Source: Stenogyne calaminthoides (taxonomy: Eukaryota; Streptophyta; Magnoliopsida; Lamiales; Lamiaceae). Taken from it: a DNA stretch of 64,000 bases. Below are positions 38,101 to 50,291 of the stretch, piece after piece. The DNA is taken from positions 20,148,691-20,212,690 of the forward strand of contig JBBCBC010000034.1 in the NCBI GenBank assembly GCA_037126765.1. The letters run 5' to 3'. The notes under the pieces are model-generated. The model was given only the letters and a program-made list of their open reading frames with translations, did not search any database and had not been told where the DNA came from. Made by a program: the position numbers and the translations under genes. How positions within the stretch are numbered: position 1 is the stretch's first letter; every line of letters starts with the position of its first letter.

Positions 38101-38402
38101 ATAGTCCAGGTGGATCATATTAATTTACTGCCCCTCACGTTCTTTGTCAGTGGTCGGAGCTCCTTTCTTGGGCAGCTCCAGTTGTCGGCGGAATTCTTCT
38201 TGATCGCTATCCGACATATTCTCTACCTTGCTCTTTTTCCTTGGTTAGCTCGACTTTTCTGATCGTACTTCCCTATTTGCCAGCTTTTTGAGGTATTGAG
38301 TGAGACAATTTTCCTCGTATAACTTCCAAAGTTGTCTAAGAAGGTCGCGACATTCATCGGTGTTGTGACCCATAAATTTGTGATATGAGCAAAATTTAGA
38401 AG
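38101..38402 (-). pseudogene. Tat-1 gag, zinc-motif part
   Basis: The minus strand reads FCSYHKFMGHNTDEC near 38355-38395, the Tat-type gag zinc motif, followed by LRQLWKLYEE and a charged tail. It continues upstream at 40590 once the solo LTR at 38403-40584 and one AGAAG copy are removed, without a shift at that point. Confidence 0.8.
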
Positions 38403-40584
38403 TGTTATGACCTAGATTTTATGTCTAGGGCAACTTAATAATATTAAATGGGATCGATCAGGTAACAAATAACAGATATGAAATACGCTCAAATTTGGTT
38501 ACCCAGTTCGTCTTTTGAATAAGACTACGTCTGTGGGCGTCCAAGCCATGAGTATTTTATTATTATTTTCTGCCTATAATTCTAAGTTTTTTCGTCCTCT
38601 TTCAATGAATAGTACAGGTTATACTTATAGACAAGAAATTAGGTCACAGATCTTCGTGGGCTTCCTTCGGCGGGCTTTCGAAAGCTCCAGCCGCCAGGGT
38701 TAGGGGATTTCCGGTCAATCCAACGATTTCTTCATCTGGATACACTTTCCTTGCTTACCCCCCTGATAGGCCCGGTGGAAAACCCATGAAATGAGGAATA
38801 ATCATGAAATGCATATAAAACAGGGGTGAAGGAATGGTGATTACAGATTTTTGCGTTTTAAGCTCATGTGTTGTGTTTTGCTTATAATCGAATGCATATG
38901 ACAATATAAGAACATAAAGCAATAAAGAACACAACAAAGTATAGTGGTTCGGAGGCTCAAGCTCCTACATCCACTCTCCCTGTTCCTAGGGAAATTCCTT
39001 CCAACTGGACTTATCACCCTCTCGGGTTCGCCTCGGGACTTATCACCCTCCACGGGATTGCATACAGATGTTTACCGAGTTCACACTCCAACGGGACTTA
39101 TCACCCTCACTCGGGATTGCCTACCCTCCCTTTTGGGATTGCTAGATGTTTATCGAGTTCACACTCACCTACAAACTTAACCGACTGATTTGGGTAAGGT
39201 TTGTTTGGTTTCCAACTAGGTTGAGATTTTCCCTTACATTTGTTTAGCCTCAATGCTAAGGTTGGGAAAATCTCTCTAAGCTTAGGATACATCGTGGGTT
39301 GCTTAGATTAGGTTCTAGAACACTCTTTGAATATATTTGTATATCTATAGACTTGTGTTCTATGGTGGGAATGCTTGACTATAAGGCTCTTGGCTCTGTA
39401 GCATCTTTTGCATTTTCTCCACACTTAATTTGATGGAAGATCTTGTATTTATAGTGTGGATTTGAATGTTACCGTTGGAGAGAATCACATTCAAATCCAT
39501 ACTATTCTTTGTATGTTCTGCAGCTTTTCCAGGCTGGTTGTCTTCATCTCATTAGTCCATGTCACCGATTTAATTCTATTTATATTCCTCGATTCCTCGC
39601 CTTGGAATCATTCAGGATTCTCTGAGTCTCAGTGTCTTCAGAGACATACTGAGTCTCAGGATTCTATCTGAGTCTTTAGGTTTACCTGAGTCTCAGATTT
39701 CTCATCTGAGCCTCAGGATACTTGATTCAGCAGACTTTTCTTCAATGGACCTTATGTCGATCAGCATCTTGACACTCGCCGACCGAGTTGGGTTCTCTGA
39801 ATTCGAGACATCGACCTTCAGTCACTTTGACTCATCTATATCGATTTCTTCTTTTTCGATCTTGATCAGCTCGACTGATCGATCAACACTTCTTCCGATC
39901 AATATCTCCGGATAGCATCAGTCTCAATTACATTAGGTTTAGCATATCGGTTTAGCACATTTGATCTCAATCACGTCGATCTTGATCATCCGCTCATCTT
40001 CATATTTGATCTCGATCACGTCGATCTCGATATCAGTCTCATCTGCTCCTCTTCTGATCTGCAACCTTCTCTTCCGATCTTACGGGTCGGTTTTTTTTAT
40101 CGATCGGCTTGCTTAGCTTTTTCTTCTCTTACGATTTTGCCTGACTCATCGGTTAACTTTCGAATTCATCTAACTTCATCCGATCTCGATCGGTCTTCGT
40201 CTCTGACCTCATCGATCTCGATCATCTACGTCTGATTTCGTGAGTTCCCCCTCAATTTGTTCTCTCGTTCCCCCTCAACTTGTTATCTGTAAATTAGCTT
40301 TAATAACACAAGTTGATAATGTTTTGGCATAATTCATCAAAACTAAAATATCCCAACACCCCCGATATCCGCGCCCCTAATTATCTGCATCTTTACCATA
40401 GATATCCGTCTGAGATCACTTCCGACCTGCGGTGTCTTTCAAGGTCGCCCGCGACGTTCATTCTCTTTTCAAGCCGCTCCTTGACCTTCTCAGTTCAACA
40501 GAAGTCGCTCCGCGGCCTCATGATTCCTATCAAAGTCGCTCTAAATGATTGCTTCACCGGGTTGGAATGTTTCATGGTACAACA
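38403..40584. mobile_element. Solo LTR of an unassigned family, itself interrupted
   Basis: Flanked by AGAAG at 38398-38402 and 40585-40589; ends TGTTATGACC...GGTACAACA. Without the nested LTR it is about 582 bp. It sits in the Tat-1 gag, whose frame continues across the site. I find no second copy in the window, so the family and orientation are unassigned. Confidence 0.85.
38764..40358 (-). mobile_element. Solo LTR (C family, Sire-related), nested
   Basis: 1595 bp between CCCCC duplications (38759-38763 and 40359-40363); TGATAGG...TATCCCAACA. TATA box in minus orientation (TATTTATA) at 39446-39453. It is related to 45198-46824 over its length and to the LTRs of 41583-47161 in its first half. 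The 39700-40250 part is a run of short TCTGAT/CTGAG-like repeats. Confidence 0.88.
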
Positions 40585-40589
40585 AGAAG

Positions 40590-40718
40590 CATTGAGATGG
40601 TTTTTATCCCTTGTAATTCTCCGAGGTTTCTCCAACATATCTCGGTTTTTGATTTGGTTGAAGTGCATGTGCCTCGGTCCCTTCCTCAAAAGGTTTAAAG
40701 GAACCTGGGGGTTTATAC
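40590..40718 (-). pseudogene. Tat-1 gag, middle fragment
   Basis: The minus strand carries the NQIKNRDMLEKPRRITRDKN stretch, typical of the region just before the Tat gag zinc motif. The proline-rich part upstream in the sense direction joins 48019. It lies between two insertions that hit gag within about 135 bp of each other. Confidence 0.75.
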
Positions 40719-41582
40719 TGTTGGAGAATTAATTGCCCGGATCTATTCGGGATAAATATTTAAATACAAATTTAATTCTAACAATTATTACTAGCATGAA
40801 TTAATCCTATATTAATTCAAATAATAATTCAACAACAAATCATGCATACAAATCGTCACATAAATCCTACGCATGCGGAATTGCTAGGAGTTTACGTGAA
40901 CTAACCTCTCGGAGTGACAACCGTTGAGAAGATGGATCCCGTTCACACGAACACACCAAAAAACCTTCTCAAGTATTCCCTCGTCCTTGTCCAATAATCT
41001 GGTGGTAGGATGCTCGCGAACAATTAACAAAAGGGGAAATAAAATTATGTTGCACCACCTTTGTGGATTTCTAATTTTTCCAACACATGGAATTGTCTTG
41101 GGGATGAAAAATTCATCCCCTATTTATAATACTAGGGGTGGCCGATTTTTTGCCATGGAATAAGATGGGAAAATCTTTTTCTTGATCTCCAAGAAATCTT
41201 GAATATATCCAATATATTCTTTTCTCCTTAATTAAAATATTCCACAAAAATCTCACCTCCTTATATTAAGGGGTTTCCGAAAATCATCAATTAAATAGGG
41301 AAGAAATAGGATCTTTGACTTTTCTTGAATTTATGAGATAACCTTGTATTCCAAGAATACATATTCCATAAAATCTTTCCAAGAAAATCTTTTCTCTCTC
41401 TTCCTTTAATTATTTTCAAAATTTTATGGAAAATTAGGGAACAATAATTTATTTTATTTTAAACACCTTTTTCAGTTATTGGACTTTATCTTTGGGCTAC
41501 TTGAGGGGCCTTTAGGAGAATTAAGATTGGACCTTCCAATGGACCTTGAATTCCCAATATTGAGCCACAATATTATTCAAGC

Positions 41583-42911
41583 TGTTGGTCCTGGTGAAAA
41601 ATCCATTTTGCGCGTGCGGAAGCAAACATGACAAGCGATGCATATAAAACAGGGGAGACGGAATGGTGATTCCAGATTTTTCTCTTTTAAGCTCATGTGT
41701 TGTATCTTGCTTATAATCGAATGCGTATGACAAGATAAGAACGTAAAGCAGTAAAGAACACAACAATGTATAGTGGTTCGGAGACTCAAGATCCTACATC
41801 CACTCTCCCTGTTCCTAGGGAAATTCCTTCAAACACTTCCTAAGGTTTTCTGACTACCTCATTAGTTTACTAACCTTTCTACTTTGAGCTTTCTGACTAC
41901 CTCTGTAGTATACTAACTCAAACTGGACTTATCACCCTCTCGGGCTCGCCTCTGGACTTATCACCCTCTCGGGATTGCCTAACAACTACCTCACTTCACC
42001 ACTAGTTATCTCTTACGAGAATGGGGTTTGGGTTTGGTGTTGTCTCCAACTATGGTGAGATTTTCCCTTACATTTGTTTAGCCTCAATGCTAAGGTTGGG
42101 AAAATCTCTCTAAGCTTAGGATACATCGTGGGTTGCTTAGAACACTCTTTGAATATATTTGTATATCTACAGACTTGTGTTCTAGGGTGGGAATGCCTTG
42201 AGTATATGTCCTCTTAGCTCTGTAGCATCGTGTGCTATATTCTCCAATCATCCACACTTAATTTGATGGAAGATCTTGTATTTATAGTGTGGATTTGAAT
42301 GTTACCGTTGGAGAGAATCACATTCAAATCCATACTATTCTTTGTAAGTTCTGCAGCTTTTTCAGGTTGGTTGTCTTCCTCTCATTGGTTCACGTCAGCT
42401 GGATTTCAACGACTATATTCCTCAGTTTCTTCGAACCCGGAACATTGTGTTTATACTAAGTATTCATAATTCTTTGAGTCTTGATGAATTCTTTGTGCCT
42501 TCAGATTCTCTCGAGTCTCGGTGTCTTTGAGACATCCGAAGTCTTCATCTCGAGTCTTGGTTTCTCGGTTTCATCTTGAGTCTTGATTCTCGATTTCACA
42601 TTGAGTCTTGATTCTCGGTTTCATCTTGAGTCTTTTTAAACTTCAGTTTCATACTGAAACTTCAGATTCTCAGTTTCATACCGAGTCTTCAGAAACTTTA
42701 GTTTCATACTGAAACTTCAGTTTCTTCAGAAACTTACTGAGTCTTCAGAATCTAGCCTTATCTATATATGTCGACTATACACGGTGCAGATAACATCCTG
42801 AACACTCTAAAACTGAATCCTGACTCATCTATCAAGATTATCCTGAACATGTCATACTCAGGGGTTTTGGGATCTAATCAAAATCCTCTTTATTAAATTC
42901 ATTTCCCAACA
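41583..42911 (-). repeat. 3' LTR of NA-1
   Basis: TGTTGGTCCTGG...CATTTCCCAACA. It shares the block around AGTGGTTCGGAGACTCAAG with the C-family LTRs. The 42480-42740 stretch is a tandem array of short CTTCAG/TTTCAT/GAGTCT units. Confidence 0.88.
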
Positions 42912-44204
42912 ATTTCCCCCTTTTTGATGATGTCAAAACCATCTTGTTACAAAATACTTAACCTATACTCAGGTTTCAGTTTTTCCTATTACAAGAATGG
43001 TATATCTCTCAACAATTACTTCAGCAATGAATCTCCCAACAATTTCATCACCAAACAACAATAATCAGGCATATCAAATATAAAGACATGTAAAAAGATA
43101 ATGAGGTATTATCTTTGAGCATAAAAAAGTTTTATTGATGTATGATAGCAGTTACAGATTACAATGAACATATCAGAAAAATAAAGACAAAAACATAAAG
43201 AATTACAAGAGTCTTCAGTCTTGGTCTTCAGTCCTCTTGATCTTCAGCTCGGCTCCTGGCCTCAGGTCTATCTGAGCTCTCAGTGTCTTCAGTGACATAC
43301 TGAGTCTCAGGTTTCTTGATTCAGCGGACTTTGTCTCGATCCGGGCATCTCGACACTTTTCAGCCGACCGATTTCTTCTTACTTCAGACATCCTGACCCT
43401 CAGGTCCTTTTTTTTTTACTTACTGACCCTCAGGTTTCTTGACCTATACTGAGTCTCAGTTCACTTTACTTACTGAGCCTCAGATCACTTTTACTCAGGC
43501 TATCTGATTTCTTCTTTGCCTGATCTGATCAGCTTGACTAATCAGATCAACATATCAGAATAGCATCAGGTCATCATATCAGGTTAGCATATCAGGTTTA
43601 TCATATCTGATCTCGATCACGTCTGATCTCGATCAGTCACTTTTGCTCATCATCATATCTGATCTCGATCACGTCTGATCTTGATCAGTCTCTTTTGCTC
43701 ATCTTCTGATTTGCAACATTCTCCTCTGTTTTGCTGGCTTTAGCTTTTCTTCTCTTCTGATTTTGCACAGCTCATCAGTTGACTACGGAACTCATCTAAC
43801 TCATCTGATCTTGATCAGTCTCGTCTGCAGCCTCGTCTGATCTTGATCATCTACTTTTGATTCCGTGAGTTCCCCCTCAATTTGTTCTTTCGTTCCCCCT
43901 CAACTTGTTATCTGTAAATTAGCTTGAATAACACAAGTTGATAATGTTTTGGCATAAAACAAAAAATATCCCAACAATTTCACAATTGATAATAACGCCA
44001 AAACATCAGAATATATGCATTTTCAAAGAAACAGGTTTTAAAAAAAAAAAAAAAGATATGTTCAGGTGTTCACTTAGTGAACTTTTTGAACTCCAGCTCT
44101 TATACCACTTGTTTGTATCAGATCAGAGACAGGTTTTAAAAAAAGATCTGCTCAGACGATCACATTGAAAAAGTAATCTTTTGAGCACCTGCTCTGATAC
44201 CACT
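42912..44204 (-). other. NA-1 internal region, non-coding
   Basis: 1293 bp with no gene. 42912-42935 complements the AAAAAGGGGGAAAT polypurine tract. 43200-43976 matches the 3' part of the C-family LTR (compare 39600-40358 and 46050-46824) and ends in the same ATCCCAACA. 44030-44117 and 44130-44204 are two related blocks, each with a CAGGTTTTAAAAAA run and a primer-site-like end; only the second has the intact primer site. Confidence 0.75.
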
Positions 44205-47161
44205 TGTTGGTCCTGGTGAAAAACCCATTTTGCGCGTGCGGAAGCAAACATGACAAGCGATGCATATAAAACAGGGGTGAATGAATGGTGATTCCAGATT
44301 TTTCTCTTTTAAGCTCATGTGTTGTGTCTTGCTTATAATTGAATGCGTATGACAAGATAAGAACGTAAAGCAGTAAAGAACACAACAATGTATAGTGGTT
44401 CGGAGACTCAAGCTCCTACATCCACTCTCCATGTTCCTAGGGAAATTCCTTCAAACATTTCCTAAGGTTTTCTGACTACCTCTGTAGTTTACTAACCTTT
44501 CTATTTTGAGCTTTCTGACTACCTCTGTAGTTTACTAACTCAAACTGCACTTATCACCCTCTCGGGCTCACCTCTGGACTTATCACCCTCTCGGGATTAC
44601 CTAACAACTACCTCACTTCACCACTAGTTATCTCTTACGAGAATGGGGTTTGGGACTATGGTGAGATTTTCCCTTACATTTGTTTAGCCTCAATGCTAAG
44701 GTTGGGAAAATCTCTCTACGCTTAGGATACATCGTGGGTTGCTTAGATTGGGTTCTAGAACACTCTTTGAATATATTTGTATATCTACAGACTTGTGTTC
44801 TAGGGTGGGAATGCTTTGAGTATATGTCCTCTTAGCTAGCTCAGAGCATCGTGTGCTATATTCTCCACGCATCCACACTTAATTTGATGGAAGATCTTGA
44901 ATTTATAGTGTGGATTTGAATGTTACCGTTGGAGAGAATCACATTCAAATCTATACAATTCTTTGTAAGTTCTGCAGCTTTTTCAGGCTGGTTGTCTTCC
45001 TCTCATTTGTCCACGTCAGCTGGATTCCAACGGCTATATTCCTCAGTTTCTTCGCTTCGGAACATTCAGGTTTATACTGAGTATTCGCCAAGAATTATCG
45101 AGTCTTGATAATCGCGTGCCTTCAGGATTCTCTGAGTCTGTGTCTTCAGAGACATACTGAGTCTTCATACTGAGTCTTCGGTTTCTCAGTTTCATACTGT
45201 AGGATCCCGATTCTGAAAACCCATTTTGCGCGTGCGGAAGCAAACATTTCATGTGATGCATATAAAAACAGGGGAGAGGGCAGAGTGTTTCCAATTTTTA
45301 TCTTTTTAAGCTCATGTGTTGTGTTTTGCTTATAATCGAATGCATATGACAATATAAGAACATAAAGCAGTAAACAACACAACAATGTATAGTGGTTGGA
45401 GACTCAAGCTCCTACATCCACTCTCGCATTCTAGGGAAATTCCTTCCAATGGACTTATCACCCTCTGGGTTCGCCTCTAGATATTTAACGAGCTCTCACT
45501 CAAACGGGACTTATCACCCTCCACGGGATTGCCTCTGAGATGTTTCTGGAGTTCACACTCCAACGGGACTTATCACCCTCACTCGGGATTGCCTACCCTC
45601 CCTTTCGGGATTCTAGATGTTTACCGGAGTTCACACTCACCTACAAACTTATCCGACCAACCTGGTTTGGGTAAGGTTTGTTTGGTTTCAAGCGTGGTGA
45701 GATTTTCCCTTACATTTGTTTAGCCTCAATGCTAAGGTTGGGAAAATCTCTCTAAGCTTAGGATACATCGTGGGTTGCTTAGATTGGGTTCTAGAACACT
45801 CTTTTGAATATATGCGTGTATTTCTTGCTCAGTCTTCTATGGTGGGAATGCTAGATGATTTGGCTTGAAGGATGTTTCACGCATTTTTCCCACACCGAAT
45901 TATGAAGGAAGAACTTATATTTATAGTGTGGATTTGAATGTTACCGTTGGATGGGGTCACATTCAAATCCATACTATTCTGTAGCTTCTTGTAGCTTTTC
46001 CAGGCTGGTTGTCTTCCTCTCATTGGTCCACGTCAGCTGATTCTAACGACTATATTCCCAGATTCCTCGCCTTGGAATCATTGAGATTCTCTCGAGTCTC
46101 GGTGTCTTGATTCCCATCCGAGCCTTCAGTCTATCGAGCCTTTAAGTGACTTCTCTTGTTCGGACCTTATGCGATCGACATCAGACTTTCGAGTGAGTTG
46201 AGTTCTCTGAATTCAGACATCCTGACCTTCAGGTCACTTTGACTCAGGCTATCTGATTTCTTCTTTGCCTGATCTGATCGCCTCGACTGATCAGATCAAC
46301 ATCTCAGGATAGCATCAGGTCAGTACATCAGGTTTAGCATATTAGTTTAGCACATTTTGATCTCAATCACGTCCGGATTTTGATCACCTGCTCATCTTCA
46401 TATCGATCTCGATCACGTCGATCTCGTCGGTCTCATCTGCTCCTCTTCCGATCTGCAATCTTCTCTTCGATCTTACGGTCGTTTCTTTCGATCGACTTAT
46501 GCGCTCTTCCGATCACCATATCGGCTGATTGTTCTTCCGATCATCGATCGGTCATTCTGGTCATCGATCTTCTAATCAGCTGGCTTAGCTTTTCTTCTCT
46601 TTTGATTTTGCACAGCTCATCAGTTAACTCGGAACTCATCTAACTCATCTGATCTCGATCAGTCTCGTCTGAAGCCTCGTCTGATCTCGATCATCTATGT
46701 CTGATTTTCGTGAGTTCCCCTCAATTTGTTTCTCGTTCCCCTCAACTTGTTATCGTAAATTAGCTTCAATAACACAAGTTGATAATGTTTTAGCATAATT
46801 CATCAAAACTAAAATATCCCAACACATACTGAGTCTTCAGATTCTCAGTTTCATCGAAGTCTTGATTCTCGGTTTCATCGAAGTCTTGAAACTTGATTTC
46901 ATCTTGAAACTTCAAATTCTCAGTTTCATACTGAGTCTTCAGAAACTTCAGTTTCATACTGAAACTTCGGTTTCTTGAGAACTTCTTGAGTCTTGAATCT
47001 AGCTTCGATCTATATCTCCGCCGACTATACACGGTGCGAGATAACATCCCTAACACTCTAAAAACGAAATCGACTCATCTATCAAGATTATCCTGAACAT
47101 GTCATACTCAGGGGTTTTGGGATCTAATCAAAATCCTCTTTATTAAATTCATTTCCCAACA
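44205..47161 (-). repeat. 5' LTR of NA-1, interrupted
   Basis: LTR parts 44205-45197 and 46830-47161, with a solo LTR plus one CATAC copy between them. Start and end agree with the left LTR. Confidence 0.88.
45198..46824 (-). mobile_element. Solo LTR (C family), innermost of the nest
   Basis: 1627 bp between CATAC duplications (45193-45197 and 46825-46829); TGTAGGATCC...TATCCCAACA. Same family as 38764-40358. It is the fourth layer: Tat-1 holds an A-family solo LTR, which holds NA-1, which holds this. Confidence 0.9.
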
Positions 47162-48018
47162 CAAGCCCATAAATATTAATTAATCCCACTACATAATTAA
47201 TATTGCACTATCCATCTTAACCCATATTCCTGTTAATATGGCTCCCGATTATTATTTCCCGTGTTTAAGATTATCCAGTCCATTAATTAATTTAGGCCAC
47301 TGAAATAGCTTCACATTAATTAACATCTTTTTCCTTGGTCAAGGAACGGCTCAACATTATTATCCATACCGGAAACTAATTCCACTTGCAAGATTTAGTA
47401 TGATAAAACTTCTGAGCCTCCCAAGGGGACAAATCAAACAAGGCGTACTTGCACACGTTTCTCCGTATTAAATCTTAGCAATCGTCGTGCAACCAATAAC
47501 ATTGCCCAAGATACAAGGTATTGAATCTCACTGATTCTCTTCCCATCATAAGTCAAAGCAATGGTTATTAATTCCACACGATCCTATTAAGGGACGGAGA
47601 TTAAGAAATAATGAACCACTGAGGTCTAATTCTTCTATATTCAGTACTGAAGAATTTATCCTCCTGCAGTTCCTATTCAGTGCATCATAATGCACTAGTG
47701 CAATCTCTTGGTCAAGAAAAGCCAATCTGAGCCTTGCACCTCAACCTTTCACGATGGTTTGTTCATTTCCATCTGGGTTGTGAATTCTGTACTTTTAGTT
47801 ACAAGGGACTGTTAATTTAATCTTCTGTGATCTGGTATTACTAAATTAACTACAATGTAACACGTACTATTTATTGAATAGTTATGCAGTAAATATATGT
47901 AACATTCAATGATATTTAAAGCATCAGTGATAAATAATTTATTTCAGCAAATAAGACAGAAATTCAGTCTGGTTATACAAAGTAAAAGTATACTTTTCAG
48001 TATAACCCCAACATATAC

Positions 48019-49139
48019 CCCCCTTCACCTATAGGCTTCTTATGACCATCCTGCTGGTTGCTCCCTCTTGGCCTGCTCGCGACTGAGTGAGCAGATCTTG
48101 CATTGTTATAATTTTGGACGCTCTCTCGCGAAAATCAGCATATATGTTCGGCCAGTCCTGATGCATTGCCTTCCACATGTCTGAATTTAGGGTCAATCCC
48201 CCGACTACCATGAGGATCTTGTCATCTTCTTCTACGGGGGCTCCATCATACAGGCGTCTATCGAATCTTTCTACGTACGCCCGATCTGATTCGCCCTTTA
48301 ATTGAGAGAAATGTGCGAGTCATTATTTCGGGGCTTGACCAGCACACATGGACGAAAAATGGGACAAGAAACTTTGTCCTAGTTAAGTGAAAGATGCGAT
48401 GGACGCTGTAGGTAAAGTCGAAAACCATCTGTGTGCCTGATCCCCCAAGGTCATGGGGAAAGATCGACACTATGTTGCATCGGTTGCTCCCATAGCGATC
48501 ATATAATCTGTATACTTGCTGAGATGAACATGTGGATCTGACTTTGCGTCGAACATAAGGATAGGTGGTCAGTTTTTTGCCACCTTTTCATGTATTTCAG
48601 CCGCCATGATCACCGGGGCGAGCGGGGAGCACGGGATTGTGCCTACTCGCGGAAGTCCTTTAGTGGCAGCTAGATCAGCTTGTAAACCTTCGATTGCCTT
48701 TTGCATTTCTATGAATTTTGAAGTGTTGACCGATCATGAATGAGTGGTATCCTATCGTGAGGACCCTGAGGGTCATGCTCACGATGAGGCAATCCCCCCT
48801 TTCGTGATCGCTCAAGGCTATCCCTATGGCGTCGGACTGATAATCTCGTGTCGACATATTTCTTGGGCTCATGTTGCCGTTGTTGATGAGGGTGATCTCG
48901 AGGAGCAGAACGGGTTAATGTTTTTGCCCAATGCTCCTTTCCAGGGTCCTGACGTCTATTTTTTCCAATATGTTCCCTGTCTAATACCCTCAACCGTTCA
49001 AACGATGAACGCCTAGATCCTTGTGGCTACTCGTCGTCTGATACGTCTTTTGCCTTTTCGGCCACCTTTCGTGCGACTCTTTCTTTAACTTGCTCGCTAT
49101 CAAGTATATGCGAGCACCGGTCTTCATCTTGTAATCTAC
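48019..49139 (-). pseudogene. Tat-1 gag, N-terminal part (broken)
   Basis: The minus strand reads a gypsy gag domain at 48029-48470 (HFSQLKGESDRAYVERFDRRLYD style, then LTLNSDMWKAMHQDWPNIYADFRERA) and, upstream, IEMQKAIEGLQADLAATKGL at about 48650-48715, then a charged arginine-rich region at 48709-49020. Stops or shifts occur near 48330, 48380 and 48580. Sense-upstream it ends abruptly at 49140, where Copia-4 starts in the same orientation and the frame runs through. Confidence 0.8.
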
Positions 49140-50291
49140 TATAAGCATCAACAATGGTTAAGAAAAACTTATGACTTGAAACTGACTCAATAGAGAAGGG
49201 ACCCCACAAGTCACAATGTATCAACTGAAAAATGGAAGTAGAAACAGATGTGCTAACAGGAAAAGGCAATTTCTTTTGCTTTGCCATAGGACAAATGTAA
49301 CAAACATTGTGAACAACAGAAGTTTTGTCTACATTGAGATGTTTTATTTGAAAAAGCTTCTTAGTAAAAATGTGACCTAGCCTAGTATGCCACAGTGAAA
49401 AATCAGAAACATGGCTAACATAATTAGCATTTTTTAGTGAATCAGCAAACTGAGAAGACCTCATGCAATACATGCCACCATTTTGCTCATCAAAACCAAT
49501 CATTCTCCTTGTTGAATTGTCCTGCAAGATGCAGTGTGAAGACAAAAAACTAACTGTGCAATTGGAGAATCTTGTTAAGTGTGATATAGATAACAAGTTG
49601 AAAGAAAAATCAAGAACAAAAAGCACATTGTAAAGTGTTAAGTATTCATTCAACACAATATTACCTGTGAGAATTGTATTATTTGGTAATTTAATGTTGA
49701 TGTTAGCAAGTTCAGGTTTAGAGGTAAACATGGCTAAATCATAAATCATATGATCAGTTGCACTTGTATCTAGAATCCAGGTGAACTTATCAGATGAAAG
49801 AGAACTTAAACACATATGCATACCTGAGCCACTAACAAGTGGGGTAGAAGAACCCTCATCAAAAGCACCAGCGACTGAATGGACTCCATCAGTCTGCTTC
49901 TGCATCTTGGTGTAATTCAAAAACTGCTCAAACAGCTCCTGATTGAACAAAGAATTGGAAACTTGACTGGAGAATTGAGAATCATCATATGCTCTCTCAG
50001 AGCCAACCACCACAATTTTTGTATTAGGGTGATGATCATCCTTTCTAGGCCCTCTAGGACCCTTCCACCCTGGGGGATACCCAATCAACTGGAAAGACAT
50101 ATCCACTGTGTGTCCAAGACCCTGATAATGGGTACACTTAAGTGGCTTCTTCCTATCTTTATAGAATTTTCCACTTTTGACCATCATAGCCACACTATCA
50201 GATTGAATAGGATCACACCTATGAGCTCTCTGAGGCTCTTCTTGTAGCAAAAGAGAATAAACCTTTGCTAGTGACAAAGTGGAGGATTGCA
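49140..50291 (-). pseudogene. Copia-4 gag-protease-integrase, 5' half, inverted
   Basis: 384 open codons on minus (start near 50292 is a truncation edge, not a true start): gag C-terminal part (LAKVYSLLLQEEPQR), zinc knuckle with two of its metal ligands replaced, protease WILDTSATDHM (D-T-S), pre-integrase zinc region LWHTRLGH...CYICPMAKQ, and the integrase start HCDLWGPF...IVDAYSR. There it stops and runs into Tat-1 gag. The rest of the integrase begins at 51131 on the plus strand. Codons are otherwise well kept, so this is a younger copy than the others. Confidence 0.85.

Larger units (their letters stand above)
41583..47161 (-). mobile_element. NA-1, LTR retrotransposon with no coding region
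   Basis: Flanked by CAAGC (41578-41582 and 47162-47166). LTRs are 41583-42911 (1329 bp) and 44205-47161 (1325 bp after removing a nested LTR). The inner part 42912-44204 has a polypurine tract on minus right after 42911 and an intact copia primer site (GCTCTGATACCA on plus) at 44191-44202, but no gag or pol. It must have moved using proteins of another element, most likely a Sire-type copia whose LTRs it resembles. Confidence 0.88.
40719..48013 (-). mobile_element. Solo LTR of the A family, interrupted
   Basis: Flanked by TATAC at 40714-40718 and 48014-48018. The LTR parts are 40719-41582 and 47167-48013, about 1711 bp in all, closely matching the Copia-1/Copia-2 LTRs in reverse. TATA box on minus at 41121-41128. 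The break is the insertion at 41583-47161. Confidence 0.9.
25100..49139 (-). mobile_element. Tat-1, Ty3/gypsy retrotransposon of the Tat type, multiply interrupted
   Basis: Minus-strand order from right to left: gag (48014-49139, 40590-40718, 38100-38402), protease (37464-37960), reverse transcriptase (36084-37200), RNase H and a second RNase H (26152-27190), integrase (25100-26160). The second RNase H after the usual one, and the sequence style (GHDTDEC-like zinc motif, LGRPFIQ.FKA after protease), mark the Tat group. Three insertions with 5-bp duplications split it. Removing them makes the reading frame continue across the junctions at 27190/36084, at 38402/40590 and at 40718/48019. Confidence 0.85.

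Noticed and set aside
40313..40732. 139-codon plus-strand frame
   Set aside because: It crosses three element boundaries (two LTR ends and a gag fragment) and so is not one gene.
43200..43900. Short tandem-like CTGAG/TCTGATC repeats, considered as a CRISPR-like array
   Set aside because: Irregular unit length, no spacers, and part of an LTR-derived region in a plant genome.
22027..44202. Sites GCTCTGATACCA, considered as tRNA gene ends
   Set aside because: They are primer binding sites complementary to the tRNA 3' end, next to LTRs; no tRNA body is present.
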